A stretch of DNA of 64,000 nt, taken from NCBI GenBank assembly GCA_949358305.1, contig OX442315.1, forward strand, positions 9,946,427 to 10,010,426, read 5' to 3'. The notes below the pieces were generated by a model. The model saw only the letters and a list, made by a program, of their open reading frames with translations, was not told the DNA's origin and did not search any database. Below, piece by piece: positions 19,653 through 29,390 of the stretch. How positions within the stretch are numbered: position 1 is the first letter of the stretch; every line of letters starts with the position of its first letter. Source of the DNA: Strigamia acuminata (taxonomy: Eukaryota; Arthropoda; Chilopoda; Geophilomorpha; Linotaeniidae). The translations under genes were made by a program, and so were the position numbers.

Positions 19653-22600
19653 ATGGTGAGAAATTACGATTTTAAGAAGAAGTCCTTTGCGGCGGCCATT
19701 ACAGTCACGGAAACGCTAATAAACACGGCGACCACCGCGCTGACCGGCAACGCCGCCATCTTGAAGGACACTTTGGAAATATGGATCGACCAATTGGATT
19801 CAAAACAAAATCGTGCAGCAAAGGCGTTTGAAATAGCTTTAGAAAGCTCAAAAACGGACGCAGATGTTAGCTCAATCACCGAGGAAATGGACGCTTTGGA
19901 CGATCGAGTGCTGGTGTTGAAAGCTGCCATAAAAAGGTATTCGAATCAATTATATCCAATTGTTATTTTGCCGCCAGTTGTAAACAATGCACCCGCAACG
20001 AACGGCGCCGCCAAATTCAAGAGGAAAGCACTCGAGATTCCAAAATTTGATGGCAAACAACCCGAAATTTGGAGCAGCTTCTGGAAAACGTTTTGTTTGC
20101 AAGTGAACGACGACGCCGACCTTGACGATACACACAAATTCCTGCACCTGCGAGCGCATTTAACCGGCGAGGCGTTGGAGGACGTGAAAGGGTTGGAGAT
20201 AAACGATGCAAATTTCCTGATTGCCACAGAGCGACTGAAGAAAAAATACGGCGACCCGGTGGTGTTGGAGAATAAGTATCTAAATAATTTGCTTTGCTTG
20301 CCGACAGTGCGTGATGAAAATGACAACGAAGGGCTGCAGCGTTTGCATCGTCACGTTGAAATCAACGTGGAAAATCTGGATAACATGGGGGTGAAGTTAA
20401 TTGAAATTCAGAAAACTTTATTTCCAGTACTGGCATCGACGCTCCCCCGCATCCTAATTCGGGAATACGACCGCGAGAACGATGGAGAGCGATCCGTTCC
20501 GAAATTAATGGCATGGCTACAGAATTTCATAGCCAAAGAAGCGAAGTATGACATGATGCGGAAGAAACAAGACGTCCCAACAACCAAATCTCAGCCTCCA
20601 CCAACCAAACATCCAAACAAAGAGGAGAAAGGGAAATGGGACCGGAAGAATAAGAAACACCACCCAAGTTCCGCATCAACAATGTCCGTAATAATCGATA
20701 AATGCCAATTTTGCAGCTCAAAGGAACACATCCGTCGACTGTGCCCTCTCACCGCAGATCAAAGAAGGGAGAAAATAAAATCCAAAGGAATTTGCATGCG
20801 CTGCTTGGGCAAGGTGGCGCACAAGACGAAGGAATGTCGCACCAACATGAAGTGCTTCAAATGCGAGGGCGCACACCACACGCAGGTCTGCAACACCCCA
20901 AAAACTGCAATCACCAAAGAGGCCACCATCAAGGAGATTCACAGCAACGCCGTGATAAAAACTAATTACGAACAATTCGAATTTTTGATGGTAGTCATGG
21001 CAAAATTGAGTGGTGACAAACTCCACACCTCCAGCGTCTGTTACATCGACGGCGGAGCCCAAAGAACGTTTATCCGATCGGACGTGGCCAGAAAACTCAA
21101 GCTCAGGAAATTGGGTACTGAAAAAATTAACCTTTCTGTTTTTGGCAAAGATCCACAGTCCGTGACGTGCAACCGGGTCCAGCTAACGATCCAACCAGCA
21201 AATAGAGCGAGTCCAGTCATTTCCATCGATGCCATAGAAGTTCCTCAAGTCACAACAACTCCAACTGAGGTTCCAGATGAACAGATGAATGCAGAGCTAA
21301 AAAAACGAGGGATTCAAGTACAATGCAGGCAAGCATCTCTTCACTCAAATGAAGTTGACATTTTAATAGGAGTGGACCACTATTGGAAGTTGATGACGGG
21401 ACAGACGGAATATATCGAGGACAACTTAATTGCCGTGAAAACCAAATTAGGATGGACGTTACACGGACGAACCACTCACGGCAAGCAAGTAATCGCTTCA
21501 CCAATCCACCAAAACAAGATAACCATCGTCCCCTCATCTGACGAAATTCTACGCAAATTCTGGGAACTGGAAGCCATCGGGGTGCAACACGAGTCGCTCA
21601 CATCGCTGGAGGACGCGGAAATTTTGGAAAAATTTGAAAAATCGATCAAATGGAATGGGAAAAACTATTCAGTCGAGCTGCCATGGACTGTCAACCCAAA
21701 TGAATTACAGGACAATTACCAAATTGCCGAACAAAGATTTTTAAACCTGCTCAGACGTTTCAGAAAGCAACCGAATTTATTTCTGGAATACAAAAAGGTG
21801 ATTGACGATCAATTGGCGCAAGGAATCGTAGAAGAAATACCACCAGATGCCAGCGAGGGACCAGTTTACTACATGCCCCATCGACCCGTAATCAAAGACG
21901 AGAGACTAACAACAAAACTTCGAATCGTTTTTGATGCCTCGTCGCACAAAAAGGGACAATTGTCCCTAAATGACTGCTTGTCGAAGGGAACAAACCTCTT
22001 GCCATCTCTAATCTTTATTTTATTGAATTTTCGTTCCAGAAGAATAGCGATCATGTCAGACATTGTGAAAGCATTCCACATGATTGAAATTGCCCTCAGA
22101 GACCGAGACGCAACAAGGTTTCTGTGGGTGGACGAAAATTGGGACGGAATCGGCCGCGCTGTCATAAAAATTCTACGACAGACACGCGTCTTATTTGGAG
22201 CGACCCCAAGTCCATTTTTGCTGAGCGCGACGATCAAGCACCACCTCAGAAAATACATGGCAGAGTTTCCGGAGACATGCGACCTGATCAACAAGTTTCT
22301 CTACATGGACGATTTTATTTCGTCACTGGACAACGACGAGCAAGCTTTGAGGGTGTTTCACCAATCCCGCGCAATATTTTCAACAGCTAGCATGGAGCTG
22401 GTGAAGTGGCAAACCAACTCACCCGAGTTGCGAGACAAATTCCGAAGCGAAATACCCGGTGATGCTGAAAAAACGAACGATTGCCTCACTACGGTACTGG
22501 GACTGCAATGGAATCCACAAACCGACGAATTAAGCTTGGCCACCGACGACTCCGTAAACACACCAAAGAAACTGACCAAACGAGAAGTCATACGAGCCAC

Positions 22601-24860
22601 AGCCCAAATATTCGACCCGCTGGGATTCATTGGACCATTCACCATCACAGCAAAAATTTTCTTTCAGTCCCTTTGGCTTCGAAACTTGCCATGGGACGAA
22701 GAATTGATCGAGGAACTGCGCCAAATCTGGAAAAAATGGGCCGACCAAATACCGACTTTGAAGCAATTCAAAATTCCACGATGCCTGGAAGTGGAAGGCC
22801 AAGAAAAATCAGAACTACACGTGTTCTGCGACGCCAGCCCCAGAGCATACGGCGCAGTCGCATATTTCCGACGGCGAAGAGAAGATTTAACAAATGTAAT
22901 TTTTATTTTCTCTCGATCTAGGGTCGCCCCAGTCAAACCACTGACGCTTCCAAAGTTAGAACTCATAGGAGCTCTGTTGGCAGTGCGATTGGCCGATCAA
23001 ATTCGCGAGGTTGTCGAGTGCAGTTCCACCCACTTCTGGACCGATTCGCAGATCTGTTTGCATTGGATCACCAACACATCAAAGCGCGCACCGACGTTCA
23101 TCAACAACCGAGTCATGGAAATTCGGGAAAAATCCCACGTTGACGCATGGAAACACGTGCCCGGCGCCGAGAATCCAGCCGATCGACTGACGAGGGGTTT
23201 GGACGCAAAAGAACTGATAGCAGACGAATTATGGTGGAGAGGTCCAACATGGCTACACAGTGAACCAATTGACTGGCCAAAACACAACATGGAGCTACAT
23301 ATCGATTCCGAAACAGAAGAAATTGAAGAAATCCACGTCAAAGCAATTCAAAAAACAAATAACAAACCTTTTTGTTTTGACAATTACAGCTCGCTTACGA
23401 CGATCAATCGAGTGACAGCATGGTGCCATCGTTTCAGCTTCAACACAAAACCAAACAACAAGCTGACACGTAAAGAAGGCCCACTGACGGCTGACGAACT
23501 CAAACACGCGAGCCATGCATTGATCATCACCGCACAGCACGAGGCATACGGCATGGAGATGAAACAATTGAGAGACGGAAAACAATTGACATCGGACTCA
23601 AAAATCCAAACAATGAATCCATTTCTCGACAACGAGGGAGTTATGCGACTGAAAACTCGACTACACAACTCCAAAGACGAAACTACAACAGTCCAACCAA
23701 TCGTCCTACCCCCAAAACACAATTTAACAAAACTAATTCTCTCATTTTGTCACTCACAGGTTCTCCATTGCGGACTCACGGCAACACTATCATATTTTCG
23801 AGAAACCTACTGGACGCCAGCCGCAAGGAGAACCTTGAAGTCCATTTTGGGGAAATGTGTTATCTGCAAGCGAATACAAGGACGATTAATGAAGGAGACA
23901 CCGGTCCCACTACCATTCGACAGAGTGACTCGCTGCGAACCATTTGCAGTCACTGGAATAGACTTTGCTGGACCCATCTACATTCGAGGAAGGAAAACCA
24001 AAGCGTACATTGCGCTTTTTACGTGCGCCAACATAAGAGCGGTCCACCTCGAATTGGTTCCTTCAATGAACACTCCAGATTTTGTCGATGCATTTGAGCG
24101 ATTCGTTAGCCGTAGAGGGCTCCCCAAGAAGATCTACAGCGACAATGGAACAACTTTTCACCGAACAGATAAAGAACTGAGTGCCCTGTTGAGTAACACT
24201 AAAGACAATTCATTTCGCACATATTTGGGCAACAAGGGCATCAAATGGACATTTATTGTGGAGTATGCACCGTGGCAAGGGGGATTCTGGGAGCGGATGG
24301 TAAAAACCGTCAAAGCCAGTTTGAAAAAAATTATTGGATCCGCTTCCCTCAATTTCTTCCAATTAAATACACTCCTCACTCAAGTCGAAGCCGTCATCAA
24401 TCGAAGACCAATGACTTACGTGTATGATTCGCCCAACGAGCCCGAAGCACTCACCCCAGCGCACTTTTTAACTGGAGAAAAAATCACCTCGCTTCCGGAC
24501 GCCAGTTATTTGACCGACTCAGAGCCAACTCAGGAGAAGTTCATAAAGCAGTGGCGTTATCGACAGAAAACTCTTTTTTCGTTTTGGACACGGTGGTGTA
24601 AAAAATACCTCATCGACTTGAAAACCCAATTTGGCAAGGAGAGTAAAAACATTTTAAAATTGAACGATGTCGTCATTGTTGAGGAACAATTCAAACCACG
24701 CCTCCAATGGAAGATGGGTCGTGTCACGGAGGTCCGAGAAGGAAGAGATGGAAAAATTCGTTCCTGCGAATTAGTTCTCGCTGACGGAACCAAGTTGAGG
24801 CGCCCCATCCAGCGTCTTGTGAACTTGGAAATACAACCTTCAGTTGCGGGGGCAGTGTGA
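19653..24860 (+). CDS. BEL/Pao Gag-Pol polyprotein (1735 aa)
   Basis: The single frame encodes all functions needed for reverse transcription and integration of a BEL/Pao element. In order: a gag region (1-345); two or three Cys/His knuckles at about 350-415 (CQFCSSKEHIRRLC, CMRCLGKVAHKTKEC, CFKCEGAHHTQVC); an aspartic protease with CYIDGGAQRTFI near 463, where the usual Asp-Thr/Ser-Gly reads Asp-Gly-Gly as in many BEL elements; reverse transcriptase from about 740 with the catalytic YMDDF near 882; RNase H starting at HVFCDASPRAYGAVAY near 1055; the integrase zinc finger HCGLTATL..CVICKR near 1370-1400; an integrase core with TGIDFAGP, SDNGTTF and a Glu in GFWERMV (1430-1580); and a C-terminal domain with LQWKMGRV. 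The stop TGA overlaps the first bases of the 3' LTR. No lesion is seen. Confidence 0.97.
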   Translation: MVRNYDFKKKSFAAAITVTETLINTATTALTGNAAILKDTLEIWIDQLDSKQNRAAKAFEIALESSKTDADVSSITEEMDALDDRVLVLKAAIKRYSNQLYPIVILPPVVNNAPATNGAAKFKRKALEIPKFDGKQPEIWSSFWKTFCLQVNDDADLDDTHKFLHLRAHLTGEALEDVKGLEINDANFLIATERLKKKYGDPVVLENKYLNNLLCLPTVRDENDNEGLQRLHRHVEINVENLDNMGVKLIEIQKTLFPVLASTLPRILIREYDRENDGERSVPKLMAWLQNFIAKEAKYDMMRKKQDVPTTKSQPPPTKHPNKEEKGKWDRKNKKHHPSSASTMSVIIDKCQFCSSKEHIRRLCPLTADQRREKIKSKGICMRCLGKVAHKTKECRTNMKCFKCEGAHHTQVCNTPKTAITKEATIKEIHSNAVIKTNYEQFEFLMVVMAKLSGDKLHTSSVCYIDGGAQRTFIRSDVARKLKLRKLGTEKINLSVFGKDPQSVTCNRVQLTIQPANRASPVISIDAIEVPQVTTTPTEVPDEQMNAELKKRGIQVQCRQASLHSNEVDILIGVDHYWKLMTGQTEYIEDNLIAVKTKLGWTLHGRTTHGKQVIASPIHQNKITIVPSSDEILRKFWELEAIGVQHESLTSLEDAEILEKFEKSIKWNGKNYSVELPWTVNPNELQDNYQIAEQRFLNLLRRFRKQPNLFLEYKKVIDDQLAQGIVEEIPPDASEGPVYYMPHRPVIKDERLTTKLRIVFDASSHKKGQLSLNDCLSKGTNLLPSLIFILLNFRSRRIAIMSDIVKAFHMIEIALRDRDATRFLWVDENWDGIGRAVIKILRQTRVLFGATPSPFLLSATIKHHLRKYMAEFPETCDLINKFLYMDDFISSLDNDEQALRVFHQSRAIFSTASMELVKWQTNSPELRDKFRSEIPGDAEKTNDCLTTVLGLQWNPQTDELSLATDDSVNTPKKLTKREVIRATAQIFDPLGFIGPFTITAKIFFQSLWLRNLPWDEELIEELRQIWKKWADQIPTLKQFKIPRCLEVEGQEKSELHVFCDASPRAYGAVAYFRRRREDLTNVIFIFSRSRVAPVKPLTLPKLELIGALLAVRLADQIREVVECSSTHFWTDSQICLHWITNTSKRAPTFINNRVMEIREKSHVDAWKHVPGAENPADRLTRGLDAKELIADELWWRGPTWLHSEPIDWPKHNMELHIDSETEEIEEIHVKAIQKTNNKPFCFDNYSSLTTINRVTAWCHRFSFNTKPNNKLTRKEGPLTADELKHASHALIITAQHEAYGMEMKQLRDGKQLTSDSKIQTMNPFLDNEGVMRLKTRLHNSKDETTTVQPIVLPPKHNLTKLILSFCHSQVLHCGLTATLSYFRETYWTPAARRTLKSILGKCVICKRIQGRLMKETPVPLPFDRVTRCEPFAVTGIDFAGPIYIRGRKTKAYIALFTCANIRAVHLELVPSMNTPDFVDAFERFVSRRGLPKKIYSDNGTTFHRTDKELSALLSNTKDNSFRTYLGNKGIKWTFIVEYAPWQGGFWERMVKTVKASLKKIIGSASLNFFQLNTLLTQVEAVINRRPMTYVYDSPNEPEALTPAHFLTGEKITSLPDASYLTDSEPTQEKFIKQWRYRQKTLFSFWTRWCKKYLIDLKTQFGKESKNILKLNDVVIVEEQFKPRLQWKMGRVTEVREGRDGKIRSCELVLADGTKLRRPIQRLVNLEIQPSVAGAV

Positions 24861-25286
24861 AAACCGAGGGTTTTACTCATGTATTGTTTTATTGTTGTTC
24901 AATTTTGTCATTTTATTACCATTTAATTCATTCAAGTTCAATTTTGATATTTTGTCATTTTGTATTTTATCTGGTGTTTATTATTTGCATTTATCTCCAC
25001 TTTAAACTTCACCTATTTACTTAATTGTAATCCCCACCTTCTCACCCTATAACTTCACTTCTTAAACTTCCACTTGACCTTTCTTGGAATCAGCTAATTG
25101 AGGTCAATTAATTCCGCTCTCCAATCAGAGAGCTCCACATACCCTTTTCCCCCCTTTTCTCTAGTCTAAGAATAAAATCACCAGTGTTCTTTTTACAACT
25201 CATCAAGAAGGTCTCCCTTATTTTCATCTACACAATTTACATTTCAACCAAGGACTTTTAGTCAAAATTAAGAGTGTGATTTCACA
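24856..25286 (+). repeat. BEL/Pao 3' LTR
   Basis: Matches the 5' LTR over its full 431 bp by eye. It is preceded by the G-rich tract ending in GCAG and followed by the AAATC target duplication. Confidence 0.95.
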
Positions 25287-25291
25287 AAATC

Positions 25292-25857
25292 CAACAGGCA
25301 AAAACAAGAAATTGCAATATTTACAATAATTATTTTAATTATCATGTACCGTATGCATTATTAAAAAACATAATAACAGTATATAGGCAGTAAGTTGTCA
25401 CCATTTTGTTGTTTGAAAACTTGCAAGTTGTTGTGTACAGTTCTATAAAATCATGTAATTGCATTGTGTTTATCAAATAACACAATCAATTTGTTCTCAC
25501 GGTTCTACTAAATGGCAGGTTTATCCGCAATTTAATTATGGATGCAATTTTACTGTATAACAACAATACAAAAATTAAAATTAATGATACAAACATTAGA
25601 ATTTTCAATACAACATAAAATCTAACAATTTCACATTAAAAACTAACAATAATTCAGCTTAAATTGAACATATTCTTAAGTTGCAGTTTACCAAAGCTGA
25701 CTACACCAGCATATTTGCATCTAGTATCCAAGTATCTAGGTACGTTTTTGTGAATTGTAACTGAATTTAGAAAACGAAAAGCTAATTTCTATTTCAAACG
25801 ATTTTGCCATTTCTAGCCGAAATATTATATTAATTTTATTACATTTCTTTCTGTTTT
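25292..25857. other. AT-rich stretch upstream of the cysteine-rich peptide gene
   Basis: No ORF is supported. It ends in a pyrimidine-rich tract and TTTTAG at about 25850-25859, which looks like a 3' splice site. An upstream exon of the peptide gene may therefore lie further left, possibly beyond the BEL insertion. Confidence 0.4.
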
Positions 25858-25867
25858 AGCCAGCAGT

Positions 25868-26137
25868 ATGAAGCCATATCTGTTTATTTTTGTTTTCTTT
25901 ATGATGTTGGGGTTGTTACTGGGAATGGGAACGAGCTATCGTTGTCACTGGAATGGAACTCCACCGAACTGCGGCGAAGCTAAATGCAAAAACGGTTTCC
26001 AGCTGTGCGCTCGTTCGATGCTCAATCTTACGTATCCTCAGAATCAAGAATTGAACTGTAGGTTGGGAAATATGGCATTCTGTTGTAAGCCACCGTGTAC
26101 TTGGAGAGATCGTCAAATTGGTTTGCACGACGACTAA
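25868..26137 (+). CDS. Small secreted cysteine-rich peptide (89 aa)
   Basis: The first 22 or so residues are a clear signal peptide, with a hydrophobic core FIFVFFMMLGLLLGMG. The mature part has eight cysteines in the order C-X8-C-X4-C-X6-C, then a longer gap, then C, a CC pair and a final C. The start CHWNGTPPNCGEAKC and the end NMAFCC match a small disulfide-rich domain common in secreted peptides of arthropods and nematodes (pattern C-W-x-GT-x-P-x-C .. CC). The function of that domain is unknown to me. The tail is short and charged. A splice-acceptor-like TTTTAG lies eight bases before the ATG, and AATAAA is at about 26222. The whole coding part sits in one exon. Confidence 0.7.
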   Translation: MKPYLFIFVFFMMLGLLLGMGTSYRCHWNGTPPNCGEAKCKNGFQLCARSMLNLTYPQNQELNCRLGNMAFCCKPPCTWRDRQIGLHDD

Positions 26138-26271
26138 GAATGTTTGTTTGATGAAATTATTTGTTAATTAAAAATACTGAATTGCTCATTATTTGTAATT
26201 TGTAGCTCAAAATAATTGACAAATAAATATAGAAGATTAATTTGGCACTCTGTATCTGTGAAGACTAGAAT

Positions 26272-26612
26272 TTCAGATGTTCGACGAGTGACAGCAAAGC
26301 TGACATTTGGAGGGGGCTTTCACCGAGAAATTATGATGTGCACACAAATTCCAACTTGGACAATCTGCTCATTGTATCATTTCACCCTTTTAACGTAGAA
26401 TTACATCCTTAGTGTGGGCAGTCCTTTTTGGCGGAAATGCAAACCATCGCCAGCAATAGAAATAGCGACAGGTGCCAATTCAAATTGTTGGTAAACCAAA
26501 ACCTATCCATAAGCTCATAAGCAAACCTCACAATGCCACAATGGGAAACATTTCCCATCAAGAGATGGCGCTTAAAAAACCCTGGGGATCAACAATGTAG
26601 CAACAACGTAAC
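26272..26612 (+). repeat. Dispersed repeat family E, copy 1
   Basis: About 340 bp, from TCAGATGTTCGACGAGTGAC to AGCAACAACGTAACC, recur at 38150-38492 in the same orientation with few differences. The copies share a sharp right end (..AACAATGTAGCAACAACGTAACC). No coding capacity is seen. It may be an end fragment of a DNA transposon. Confidence 0.7.
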
Positions 26613-26686
26613 CCAATGCACATACACATTTCTTACTTTTCTCATCACTGACCAATATAACTTTTGATGGTTTGGCAATATGACTA

Positions 26687-26973
26687 TACTTCGTTCCGGT
26701 ACAAGGTGGTCTTAATTCACTGGTGTAGTGGCACAAAAAAGTAGCCCTTAACACATTGTTTAATTGATTAAACACATTGTTTAATTGATTAATTGGGAAA
26801 AAGCTTATTTTTAGCAAATAAAATAAATATTTTATTACCAATAAAATAAAATACATACTTCTAATCACTTTTTACACTTAAATTCATTGAAAAAACAGAA
26901 CTACTTTTTCGCGTAGACTTAACCCACCAGTGATAAGGCTGGAATTAAGACCACCTTGTACCGGAACGAAGTA
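26687..26973. mobile_element. Inverted-repeat element (MITE) with TA flanks
   Basis: TACTTCGTTCCGGTACAAGG at the left end is repeated as its reverse complement at the right end, and the match runs for over 30 bases. TA flanks both ends (26685-26686, 26974-26975). The interior is AT-rich and holds a 22 bp direct duplication (ACACATTGTTTAATTGATTA) near 26752-26795. A reverse relative lies at 53238-53460. There is no ORF, so it is non-autonomous. Confidence 0.7.
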
Positions 26974-26975
26974 TA

Positions 26976-28157
26976 ATTTCGTTTATATTTTGGGTTTAAT
27001 TTTCAATTTTTGCAGACAGACAATGAAGTCTACTTTATTGGGGTTTGACGCCATCATCCAGGCGGTGCTTTAAAGTACGAGATTGCATGACCCGCGTGCG
27101 GAAGTCCGATTTTGTGTCATAAAATGTCCGGTTTGACCTTTATTCCTGTTTTCATAAATGTAAACCTCAAAGTATGTTACAATAAATCTTGCCTTTAACT
27201 TTAAAAGCATGGTTTTTATTTGTCTCAAGGAAAAAGTTAAGTTAAGCTAGAATTTCAATCAGTTTTACATCAGAAATTAGTTTATTCAAATTGCGAGATT
27301 TCAAAATTACATGTACTTGTACATGGACCAGTTTCCTCCTTATTAGCGACGCCCGTTTTTGCAAATTTGAATTTAAAAACCCCATTTTAGCAATCTCATT
27401 TAAGCAAAAATGAGGTAAATTTTTCATAGCGGAGGACACGTTTTAACGACGCTACGTTATAGCAATTGCTAGGTTTTAGCGACGTGATTGAGCGCTACAC
27501 AATAGCAACCGACCCATTTTCGCAACGCCACACAAATGCTGCCGTAACGTTTAAGCGACGTTACACATGAGTATCGGTCACGTTGTAGCGACGTAACGCA
27601 TCTAGAAGAAACGTTGCAGCACCGTGACGTTTAACAAAGGCGTATATATGCTGCTGCACAGCTACAAACAAATTATTCACTTTATCCTTTCGCAGCACAG
27701 TTAAACAACAAATTCGAATTTGTAATGGCAATTGAAATGCACAAAACCATCCGTGGAAAACCGAAACTCCGCTATGAAGGAGAAGGCAAACAAGGCCCGT
27801 ACTAAGATTCCTTAAAGGAATTGCTCGCTGCTACAAGTAAATAGGGCTATTTACCCGAACCATTGTTACTTTTCATATTTCTATTTACTTCGCCGAAATA
27901 AAGTAGATTCTCTACATACTTCATTTAAAAACTTTTTTCCAACATTTTTTCTTTTTTTAGCGACGCCCCCTTTTAGCGGCCACGTCATTTCATGTCATTT
28001 CAACAATTTTATTTTAGCGACCAAGCCGTTTTAGCACATCTGGTGCTTGGTTTTGGCCACTTCTTGTATTTGTTGGGTTATTTGAATTTAGTGTATTTTA
28101 ATGATATGATCATTTATTGGTTGATTTAGTAAATTTGGGTTGGGTTTGATTTGATTG
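26976..28157. other. Region with repeated TAGCGACG words and a tiny ORF
   Basis: The word TTAGCGACG or a close variant occurs near 27341, 27448, 27475, 27550, 27586, 27956 and 28013, all in the same orientation. A TATATATG box (about 27644), the short ORF at 27725-27805 and an AATAAA near 27896 lie inside the cluster. No other gene is seen. It may be one deleted DNA transposon. Confidence 0.4.
27725..27805 (+). CDS. Tiny ORF resembling the start of a FLYWCH zinc finger (26 aa)
   Basis: The peptide has TIRGKPKLRYEG, which resembles the first strand of FLYWCH zinc-finger domains (RGKPKLxYEG). It then stops before any of the Cys/His ligands. A TATA-like box lies 80 bases upstream, a splice-acceptor-like TTTCGCAG at about 27693, and AATAAA about 90 bases downstream. 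FLYWCH domains are common in insect chromatin proteins and in some Mutator-like transposons. This may be a truncated transposon gene or an exon of a gene whose rest is lost. Resemblance over 12 residues is weak evidence. Confidence 0.3.
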   Translation: MAIEMHKTIRGKPKLRYEGEGKQGPY

Positions 28158-28652
28158 TGTAAACATTTTATGTGACCAATGTTCACGGTAAACATTTTAT
28201 GTGACCAATGTTCACGGTAAACATTTTATGTGACCAATGTTCACGGTAAACATTTTATGTGACCAATGTTCACGGTAAACATTTTATGTGACCAATGTTC
28301 ACGGTAAACATTTTATGTGACCAATGTTCACGGTAAACATTTTATGTGACCAATGTTCACGGTAAACATTTTATGTGACCAATGTTCACGGTAAACATTT
28401 TATGTGACCAATGTTCACGGTAAACATTTTATGTGACCAATGTTCACGGTAAACATTTTATGTGACCAATGTTCACGGTAAACATTTTATGTGACCAATG
28501 TTCACGGTAAACATTTTATGTGACCAATGTTCACGGTAAACATTTTATGTGACCAATGTTCACGGTAAACATTTTATGTGACCAATGTTCACGGTAAACA
28601 TTTTATGTGACCAATGTTCACGATAAACATTTTATGTGACCAATGCTCACGA
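28158..28652 (+). repeat. 29 bp minisatellite, 17 units
   Basis: The unit is AAACATTTTATGTGACCAATGTTCACGGT. Units begin at 28161 and every 29 bases up to 28625 and are almost identical. The last unit has variants. Each unit holds the interrupted palindrome GTGA-CCAATGT-TCAC. A final degraded half unit (AACATTTTATGTGAACAA) lies near 28680. Confidence 0.95.
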
Positions 28653-29073
28653 TACTGTACATTGACTATGACTAACTTGAACATTTTATGTGAACAAAAT
28701 TATACATTGTGCATCTTACAAGGGGAGAGCACCAATAAGCTATCACAGATTGTTATAATATTAAACAAGAAGGATTGTTATATCATGCTGAATGAGACCC
28801 TAAAATAATTTTATTCCATAGACAGCCAACAATGCAAACAATGAGCTCAAAGTTGGCACTATTTTGTCTGTGTATACATCAAATCTGAGCAATCAGGCCT
28901 AGTGTATGAATACTGTAAACAACAGTTGCTAGGTAAAAAATAGTCCCAAGATCCAAGTTCAATTTTATCATTTGAGATTCAATGATGTCATTTCCTCTTT
29001 TGATATCACATGACATATGACATCAGAACTTTGTTCAACAACATGACTGTCTTCATGAAGACAATAATAGTTT

Positions 29074-29145
29074 GTAGTGGTGGTCCAGTGGTTCAGGCAA
29101 TGGACTAGGAATCTTTCCACACAGGTTCAAATCCTGGTGTGTGTG
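29074..29145 (+). tRNA. tRNA-Ser-derived sequence (pseudo-tRNA or SINE head), left arm
   Basis: GTAGTGGTGGTCCAGTGGTT, then GGACTAGGAATC and ACAGGTTCAAATCCTG, align in order with animal tRNA-Ser (GTAGTCGTGGCCGAGTGGTT.., GGACTAGAAATCC, GCAGGTTCGAATCCTG). The polymerase III A box (TGGTCCAGTGG) and B box (GGTTCAAATCC) fit their consensus. The anticodon stem is mispaired, the variable arm is shortened and the acceptor ends do not pair well. It is therefore not a functional tRNA but a derived copy that might still bind TFIIIC. Confidence 0.55.
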
Positions 29146-29318
29146 AAAATTTTTTACTTTTATTTTTTAATTTTTTTTAGCAGTAATTTTAATGTTTGTA
29201 ATTTTATGTTTGTTAAAAAATTAAAATTAATTAATTAAAGTTTTCTAAAAACAAACATAAAATTACAAACATTAAAATTACTGCTAAAAAAAATTAAAAA
29301 ATAAAAGTAAAAAATTTT

Positions 29319-29390
29319 CACACACACCAGGATTTGAACCTGTGTGGAAAGATTCCTAGTCCATTGCTTGAACCACTGGACCACCACTAC
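29319..29390 (-). tRNA. tRNA-Ser-derived sequence, right arm (mirror copy)
   Basis: The reverse complement of the left-arm copy with one or two changes. A and B boxes are kept. Two divergent-from-arms polymerase III start sites would thus point toward each other across the palindrome centre. Confidence 0.5.

Larger units (their letters stand above)
19147..25286 (+). mobile_element. BEL/Pao LTR retrotransposon, apparently intact
   Basis: LTRs lie at 19147-19577 and 24856-25286, each 431 bp. By eye they look the same throughout, and both have TGTG..CACA ends. The five bases AAATC flank the element on both sides (19142-19146 and 25287-25291) and form the target site duplication. A tRNA-Phe primer site, one uninterrupted polyprotein ORF and a G-rich tract (GCGGGGGCAG) before the 3' LTR are all in place. 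The insertion must be recent. Confidence 0.95.

Noticed and set aside
22124-22390. Numerous ORFs in other frames within 19.6-24.9 kb
   Set aside because: All are shadows of the BEL/Pao polyprotein.
28158-28652. Possible CRISPR array (regular 29 bp repeats)
   Set aside because: The units abut without spacers, so it is a plain minisatellite, and the context is animal DNA.
29074-29145. Functional tRNA-Ser gene
   Set aside because: The anticodon and acceptor stems are mispaired and the variable arm is shortened, so I treat it as tRNA-derived only.
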